From Spongospora subterranea (taxonomy: Eukaryota; Endomyxa; Phytomyxea; Plasmodiophorida; Plasmodiophoridae): 15,044 nt of DNA. Below the pieces are notes generated by a model. That model was not told the DNA's origin. It did not search any database and worked only from the letters and a program-made list of their open reading frames with translations. The stretch spans positions 1 through 15,044 of the forward strand of contig OUQQ01000512.1 in the NCBI GenBank assembly GCA_900404475.1. Reading direction: 5' to 3'. Both the position numbers and the translations under genes were made by a program. Position 1 is the stretch's first letter. Each line of letters begins with the position of its first letter. Shown here piece by piece: positions 9,025 through 15,044 of the stretch.

Positions 9025-9990
9025 CAGTCGCTGCTGGATCCGTCATCACTGAAATTCGCAAGCGATCGGGTGTCAATGTCGCATCGGAGGACGAACACGC
9101 AGAATGTCCCACAGCAATGGTCCCTTCATTCAACTTTTCCAGCAATGGTTCAATTTCGATGAATGAATCTACCAAGAGAAACAGAGTCAATTATATCAAG
9201 ATACTGATCAGACATGTCTAATTAAGTGAAGATACTCTTCCCATACGGCGTCGAAAGCAGACGCAATCTCTCGCGACCGAACTCGCTGACTTGTAAACAA
9301 CAGATTCGCTATCTCAGCACGTTGTGGGACCCCTGAATGGATCGGATTTTTGAGGGGCTCGCGTTCATAGCACACTTTGAATTCTTCGTTCACTGCAACT
9401 TCCCAGGTTTTTCGCTTGAACCCTGAACGGGCTCGCCTCTAAATCATCTCGGTAATCCAACACAGATCCCGTTCCTCATTTTCAAAACGCTTGATGTCTC
9501 GGAAAATATCGTGATGTCCCAAACCTGGTGCGTTTATTTTCGACTTTTAGATTGTGCCACCATAGTCAGAGAACTATGTACTGTATTGGCTCGACCTCTC
9601 CTTTGCCGACAAGGAAAGAGAAACAACAATAACGTTTTCAAGGGGGATCCCAGTTGTTTATAGCAAACCGCCTGATCTGGACAAAACGTCATCATATCGA
9701 TTCTGGCTCGAAACGAAGGATTTGTCTGCGAACATTTGATCATGTGAACCGATCACTATTCGGGCAATCTTCACCATAGTGGCTGCATTTGCCCCTGGAA
9801 GATTGACTTGATGATGCCGATACCTAGTTGGGCTGCAACTTGACGTAAATCGCCATCAGGGGAACGTCGTTTCAACCTACTGTTTTCAGAACGGACGGTT
9901 TGTTGTGTGATCGCGGTTGGTCTTTTGTGTCAGATTCATGCATACGCTGGGGCCAGGCCACCAGGGATCAATATCGTCCACCCCATTTAC
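9025..9990 (-). other. Unassembled coding-like segments on the minus strand
   Basis: Several open stretches look like exons but could not be joined into one protein. They are about 9860-9660 (a frame reading VAAQLG, then NAATMVKIARIVIG if a 29-nt gap is removed), 9546-9442 (HHDIFRDIKRFENEERDLCW), 9438-9208 (RKTWEVAVNEEFKVCYE ... FDAVWEEYLHLIRH) and 9190-9025 (FIEIEPLLEKLNEG). The second and third share one frame but are split by a TAG at 9441-9439. The amphipathic, charged character could suit a helical protein, but I recognise no family. This may be one intron-rich gene, two genes, or a decayed gene whose end is covered by the inverted repeat. No promoter or end was seen; 9991-10094 holds nothing I can identify. 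Confidence 0.3.
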
Positions 9991-10094
9991 GAAAAAAATG
10001 GCATAGAATGAAGGGCCACGTTCAAGTAAGAACATCTAGCAGTAATCAAATGCAAAAGCGTTGGTAGGATAAATATATTACAATAAATTTCAAT

Positions 10095-11409
10095 TTACAA
10101 TTTTAAGCTCGATATACCAGGACATAGTTTCTTTTCCTGACGCTTGACCGGCATATCGGTCTTGCGCTTGGGTCTAGCTAGATTTATTTCGCGAGGGAAT
10201 TCAAGGCTCGCCAACGATGGGTCAATAGAAATTGCAGCTAAGTAGTCCGCTCTCGCAAGCGAATGTTCGTCTAAATACGAATATGCTCTAGCCCTGACTA
10301 ACAAGCATGCTGCATCATCAGCATGTAGTGAAAGTGATAACGAGCAATCATGAACTGCATTATTGCACTTCAACTTGGAAGGTTTAGGGGCTTGAAGCAA
10401 CCAACACTGGGCGCGGTAATAATAAGCTTCTTTGCATCTAAACACATGTCAGATGGCATTTGATTGGAAATGGGCCGAAACGAACCTTGAATTCAGATTT
10501 ATAGCGAAGGAAAAATCAGATATTGCTTGATTATATTGTCGAAGGGAGAATAGGAGGCGACCTCTAGTTAAAAACCCATCAAGAAACTCTGGATTTTCGG
10601 ATATGGCATTTGTAAAATCAGCGATAGCTCTGGTTGGTAAACCTTCATCATAATAAAACATCAGGGGTGGTCTAAGGCAAGTTATGACATGATCCGTTTA
10701 CCTAGACCTTCATACGCCTGGCCCCTTTGCCAAAATATTTCTGGGCGTCTACCATAATTTGGGCCAATCGCAAATGTGAGGCAGACTGACAAGTCATCAA
10801 CCGCCCCTTTGTAATCCTGGAGTCCAATAAGCGCCATCCCTCGACCAAGATATGCTTCTACTACTGCAAACTATCGAACAAACAGTTGATGAACCCATCA
10901 TCACATAAAAACGTCAAAGTAGCTAGATACCTTCAGATGAGCTTCATTGGATACCGTATTTAACAGCGACGTCATGGACGAAATGGCAGAAAGAAAGTCT
11001 TCGTTTTGAAGATGATGTTTTCCGGAGTTCAACAAAGAATGCCAGCCTTCACCGTCCATTCTCATGATTTCAGGATTTTCGTGCATGCAACGGTCGAGCG
11101 TCAGGACCGGACGCCGAATTTGGACGCTGATATAACACGCTAAGCTGCAATGCCAGAATCTCGTCCAAACAGCGATCCCATAGAAAATCACAGAATCGCT
11201 TTGTCCCTTGATCAGACCAAGTGGTCGCGACCCCCTATGACTCTACGGATATTGCGCGCACTATTCAAACGGTGATGCGTTACAGGCAGCGAATTATTCT
11301 GAGCCATTGACATGTTGAGTGTGGTACCGTCATGTTGGACTTCGTCTGCGCCATCACAGGCATATATCACTTTGCGGAAATATGGCAAACGCAAAAGCCC
11401 CAAGGTCAT
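10095..11409 (-). CDS. Tetratricopeptide-repeat (TPR) protein
   Basis: Confident exons are a segment ending at 10931, then 10870-10702, 10642-10486 and 10437-10095 (TAA), with introns of 60, 59 and 48 nt. Each join keeps phase and restores a TPR helix pair. Repeat-like units are WHSLLNSGKHHLQNEDFLSA, then AYLGRGMALIGLQDYKGAVDD, then FWQRGQAYEGLGLPTRAIADF, then GRLLFSLRQYNQAISDFSFAI, then CKEAYYYRAQCWL, then LLVRARAYSYLDEHSLARAD. With a start at 11086 the protein is 274 residues. A more complete model adds an upstream exon 11409-11232 (ATG) joined to 11139 by a 92-nt intron, giving 351 residues in frame. The C-terminus is basic (ARPKRKTDMPVKRQEKK). TPR arrays are protein-binding scaffolds; the partner and cell location cannot be told from this sequence. 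Confidence 0.72.
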
Positions 11410-11653
11410 CGTACATGTGACTTGAGCAAATCGCGGTTCATATCTGTGTAGAGAACGCAGAGAAATCTTGTGCGACGTTATCGCAATCGCGAAAAAATAT
11501 GAAAATAATCAGGTCGTTTCTGGAATAAATCGCGCAATGTCGACATTTATTTTGGAGTTTTGCACGAAATTAGGGCACTGGAACAGAGCAGTTCGAACAC
11601 CGGAGGACAAGTTCCAAGTGTTTTAATTATACAAAGTCGGTGATTTTTCTACA
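11410..11653. other. Intergenic region between divergent genes
   Basis: About 240 bp separate the proposed start of the TPR gene (minus) from the proposed start of the small plus-strand gene at 11654. No ORF, RNA or repeat is evident. It would hold both promoters if both genes are real; no clear TATA element was picked out. Confidence 0.5.
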
Positions 11654-12029
11654 ATGTTGAACAACCTCCCGAGAAGAGCACCTACTTTGAGGTCAAATAC
11701 AGCACCTGTTTTTGTAACTCGCTTTATTCACCACCGAACTATAGCTGGAAACCATTGTGTGTTGTAGGTGTTATACATTTTAGTAATGTCTGGATCTGTC
11801 ATCATACATTGTTTATTTATGAACAAGACAATAGTTAGCAAGAGGTTTCTAGCTGCAGACGGTAGTGAGTCCACACAAGCAGGTTCACCAGAACCAGTGA
11901 CATCCAGATCAACGATTGCTTTATCTTCACGTTGCGTATAACTGGTTTCGTTGCCCTACCGTCATGCAGACCTGTGGCACATTCTATGCTCATCACAATC
12001 AGTTGAAGTCCATCGGTATTGTTTCATAA
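11654..12029 (+). CDS. Candidate small protein with a mitochondrial-type leader
   Basis: Three exons can be joined in phase: 11654-11756, 11835-11935 and 11970-12029 (TAA), with GT...AG introns of 78 and 34 nt. They sum to 264 nt, giving 87 residues. The N-terminus (MLNNLPRRAPTLRSNTAP, then VTRFIHHRT) is rich in Arg, Ser, Thr and Ala and lacks acidic residues, like a mitochondrial presequence. The middle reads FSKRFLAADGSESTQAGSPE. I recognise no family, and the second intron is shorter than most here. It may instead be the first exons of a differently spliced gene. Confidence 0.35.
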
Positions 12030-12035
12030 TGCTGG

Positions 12036-12041
12036 AATAAA
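12036..12041 (+). promoter_or_regulatory. Candidate polyadenylation signal AATAAA
   Basis: An AATAAA hexamer lies seven bases after the proposed stop of the small gene, on the same strand, and before the coiled-coil gene start at 12246. It supports a transcript ending here, weakly. Confidence 0.35.
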
Positions 12042-12245
12042 GAGAAGAGCAAATTTATCAAGCCATACTGCTTTCCGAATGACCTCGGTTTTGAAAAAAG
12101 CATATAGGCACGACTACGGGTTTCAACATTCAACGTGGAACACCAACTGAAGAGTGACAAATTTAGATATTTCTCTGAACGAACAATATCGACCAGTTGC
12201 GCGTGTCATTATATCTTTCAAAGAAGCGACGCCAATCATATTGTA

Positions 12246-15044
12246 ATGAGGAAATCGTCAAGGTCTCCTAAAAATAAGCGGGCATCTGCGTCGGCATATG
12301 CATTAGAGCCGACTTCAGAATCAGATACCGTTCGACAATACTTGAAGGATGAGAAGCTTACCGAATTTCCTCCACCAATAGCTCCAGCTATCAAAGCCCA
12401 GCCACCTAGCAAGGCAGCGAGGAGATCGCGCCGAAAACTGTTGCAAAAAGTGGAGTTGATGCTGACCGCTGGTGACGAAATAAACATGATCAGCGAAAAA
12501 CCTAGCATCAAAGACCTGACGAGCAATTTGATAGCTGGAGGATCAACGATCGATATCACCGCCTTTCAGGAAGAACTATCCGCAGTTAAGAAGAGGTTGT
12601 CTCAAGCAACGAAACTGAAAACCACACTGCAGGCGCAAAACCTTCGTTTAGAAAAAGAGGTCCCAAATTACCCGGCATCCAGGTCACATTTGTTAACATA
12701 TCGCCATGCAGGTACAAAAGCAAGCTCGGCAAATGGATCAGCTTCTGCGATCCTCGATTGACAACAGCTCGGGCAACGCCGACCGCGCCGAACTTCTGGA
12801 ATCGCTGCGCCAAGAAAAATGTAAAGTGACTGGTCTACAGGCCAAGCTTCAGTCTGTGGAAGGGGAACGTAATACGTTGGATAAGCGACTGGAATCGGTG
12901 TGGTCATGCAATGTAACAGGGTTACCGATCTCGCAGCGCTGAATGAGGTTGTTTTCATTAGATATCGGCTTCGATCAAGTTCACTGCTGTGCGAGAACTC
13001 AGAATCCAGAACAAGGCATACTATACCGAAGCCAGGCGATTGCGCGCCCTGGCCTCCAAAATATCCAGCAATGAGCGCGTCATTGAGCAAGATATGCAGA
13101 AACGAATCGAACAGCGAACGGATTTGATTCAGACGCAGATGTTTGAAGACCGGTCAATGTTGATTGAGCAAAGTAAAAGGTTCGCTGCGATCAACAGTTA
13201 TCTTGCCATGCATTTAGGTTATCTGTTAGTCTAGAAAATACGATATCTGACCTTCGACGCCGAACCGTCTCCCTCGCAGTTGCCGTTGAAGACGGTGCTA
13301 GTGAAAAAGCAGCCCTCTTGAGCAGAATTGACGCTCTAGTTATTGAACGAGATAAGTTAATCAATGACCATTCAAATACCGAAAAAGCTGTGTCTGAACT
13401 CAAGCAATCTCTTGATACCAAACAGGTATCTAATTTCCAAAAGCATTTCTTTTTCGTTGACTCTGAATTTCATAGGACAATATTAGTCATATCAAGGCTC
13501 TTACCCAGGAACAGCAGCAGAAGATGGAAGAACTTACCTCTGAATTACTATCTGAACGAAAGGCTAACAAGGCGTTAACAGAATCCATTGCCCAGCTTAC
13601 AACACAAAATACAACCCTGTCTGTATACAACCATTCTGAGTCCGAACAGGTACAAGTCGAACGACAGTGCCAAGTTTGGTCACATGTTTAACTTTTTATT
13701 CAGTTGCGAGCCACATCAGCAGACCGGGAAGCAGCTGCCGAAGCGTTACGAAAAGAATCGGCTAGTCATCAAGATACTGCAGAGAAACTTTATCGCACAG
13801 AGTTGCAGCTACAAGCGCATCAAGCCAGTAGCGATTTACTACAAACACGAATAGAAAGCCTGCAAACGGAGCTGCTCACGGCACACAATGAGTATTCAGA
13901 GACAATGATCAAGCTTGAAGAATGCAAAGGGCAACTGGAGCAGACACAAAAAGAGTTAAAGGAATCCCAGGACTGCACTGAATGGAATCGGCAAAAAGCA
14001 GAACAGAATTTGAGCAAAGCTCAGCTTGATATTGATGAACTGAGGCAAGCGCTGCAAGTTTCGTCGCAGATGGGCGATGAAGGGAAAACAGCCTTAGCGC
14101 AGGAGAATGTGGCACTGAAAGGGCAGATACAAATTCTTAGTGACGCTCAGGATGCATTACAGGCAAAATTGAGCTCCCTACAGTCAGACGTGGAGGTTTT
14201 AGAATCCAACCTAAAAGCGTCGCAAGAACAAGCACACGGAGCCTTACAAAATGTGGCAGTCATTCAAAATGAAGTAACAACTTTAAAAGAGCAAATTCAA
14301 CTTCAAGACACTTTATTAACAAACGTACGTGGTATACAATAACTCAATCTTGTGTATAACATTTAAGAATCAATAGGAGACCACAATACGACAGAACTCA
14401 GAAAACGATCTCAAGACCTGTCGAATGCAGTTGCATGATGCTGTGGAGGACAAAAATCGTATATCAACAGACATTTCCGAGGTTAACAAAGTTTGGGAAT
14501 CTCGATTGCAGCGCGTTACCGAAGACTCTAGCAAACAAGAAGCTTTGCTAGAAAAACAGATTTCCGTGTTGAACAATCAACTACTGATACGATCCAGAGA
14601 AACCGACGAATTAGTAGGCTGATTTTTGTTGTTCATAATATTCCCTAATAATAATGAGCAATGCATCAGGAGCAGAAAGTAAATCAATTCAGTGGCGAAA
14701 CTCATCATGTCAAGAGAGGTATAAAATGACGTGAAAATTGTCTGGAAGAGGTTGTTGCCTCTAATTTTGTTCTGATAGCTGCCGAGGGGGATTCGATGGC
14801 CAGCGGCATCCGATCCAATGCTGTGCAAGAAGTGAAATTGGATGCTGCTCTGTTAGCGCTCGAAGAACCAACTGCCAATGCTGTGCAAGCTGATGCTGCT
14901 CGATTGACAGCAGAGGATGACGCAGAATCTAAGGCTGCTCGATTGGCAGCTAAGGATGAGGCTAGAGCTGATTCTGTTCGGTTGGCAGCTGAGGAAGAAG
15001 CTAAAACAATTGCTGCTCGGTTGGCAGCTGAGGAAGAAGCTAAA
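12246..15044 (+). CDS. Long coiled-coil protein with Ala/Glu-rich tandem-repeat tail (3' end outside window)
   Basis: Nine exons join in phase: 12246-12659, 12712-12897, 12962-13196, 13235-13425, 13476-13649, 13704-14324, 14377-14613, 14670-14718 and 14779-15044. Introns are 52, 64, 38, 50, 54, 52, 56 and 60 nt. The 791 codons seen remain open at the window end. Residues 1-70 are basic and disordered (MRKSSRSPKNKR). From about 110 to 700 the sequence is heptad-like coiled coil rich in E, Q, K, L and S (ELSAVKKRLSQATKLKTTL; ESLQTELLTAHNEYSETMIK). After about 715 comes an Ala-rich region with 13-residue repeats ending ARLAAEEEA. Such proteins often serve as cytoskeletal, centrosomal or Golgi tethers, but no defining domain is visible, so no role is assigned. 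ATG 12246 is the first ATG in the open frame. Confidence 0.82.
14895..15044 (+). repeat. 39-bp tandem repeats, running off the window
   Basis: Units start at 14895, 14934, 14973 and 15012, the last cut at 33 bp by the window end. Each encodes 13 residues of the form AARLAAEEEAK-x-x. The third and fourth units share the identical block CGGTTGGCAGCTGAGGAAGA followed by AGCTAAA, pointing to recent duplication. A diverged copy lies at about 14844, 51 bp (17 codons) earlier. All units are in frame with the coiled-coil gene. Confidence 0.9.

Noticed and set aside
8606..9098. Overlapping ORFs on both strands with similar peptides (REYARMG and REYAKMG).
   Set aside because: They are mirror images produced by the inverted repeat, not two related genes. 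The plus-strand frames also run through the tRNA or its terminator.
9439..9441. In-frame TAG between two open stretches, suggesting TAG reassigned to an amino acid. The confident genes here end in TAA or TGA only.
   Set aside because: Few genes are available, and an intron ending in TTAG at 9439 explains the TAG equally well. No conserved protein in the window contains an in-frame TAG at an alignable position.
12135..12245. N-terminal extension of the coiled-coil protein to a GTG at 12135.
   Set aside because: GTG is not a usual start in nuclear genes and the extra residues (Cys/His/Phe-rich) differ from the rest. ATG 12246 is the first proper start.

Overview
This is nuclear DNA from a eukaryote with compact, intron-rich genes. 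The evidence is reading frames that are restored only by removing GT...AG introns, mostly about 34-67 nt with a few of 78-186 nt, a eukaryotic-type tRNA-Gly followed by a T-run, and eukaryote-specific families (a TRAPP III subunit and a ZnT5-type zinc transporter). Gene spacing is tight, often about 50-300 bp. I cannot name the lineage; a unicellular or fungus-like protist fits best. There is one ambiguous base (n) at 1902.

Layout. 1-1882 (+): the C-terminal part of a TRAPPC8/Trs85-like protein, cut by the window start, with seven exons. It converges on 2010-4376 (-), a 750-residue zinc transporter of the ZnT5/Msc2 type in three exons. Next is 4715-5510 (-), a compact M50 (site-2-protease-like) membrane metalloprotease whose HExxH codons are split by an intron. 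5511-6022 holds only a doubtful minus-strand ORF. 6023-7535 (+) is an intron-rich gene for an unrecognised protein with membrane segments, converging on 7588-8450 (-), phosphopantothenoylcysteine decarboxylase in six exons. A tRNA-Gly(TCC) gene lies at 8610-8681 (+), followed by a long imperfect inverted repeat (8720-9023). 9025-9990 contains coding-like minus-strand segments that I could not assemble. 10095-11409 (-) is a TPR-repeat protein. 11654-12029 (+) may encode a small protein with a mitochondrial-type leader. 12246-15044 (+) is a long coiled-coil protein ending, at the window edge, in 39-bp tandem repeats encoding 13-residue Ala/Glu-rich units; it runs off the window.

The genes do not form a pathway. 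Two relate loosely to the secretory system: TRAPPC8 (membrane traffic and autophagy) and ZnT5-like (zinc loading of the early secretory pathway). PPCDC belongs to coenzyme A synthesis. No defence system, CRISPR array or clear autonomous mobile element was found. The most unusual items are the bacterial-looking M50 protease with a spliceosomal intron inside its active site, the C-terminal His-rich tail on the zinc transporter, the foldback element beside the tRNA, and the recently expanded repeat tail of the coiled-coil protein. Exon joins were made by eye from reading phase, GT-AG borders and family similarity. None was tested computationally.
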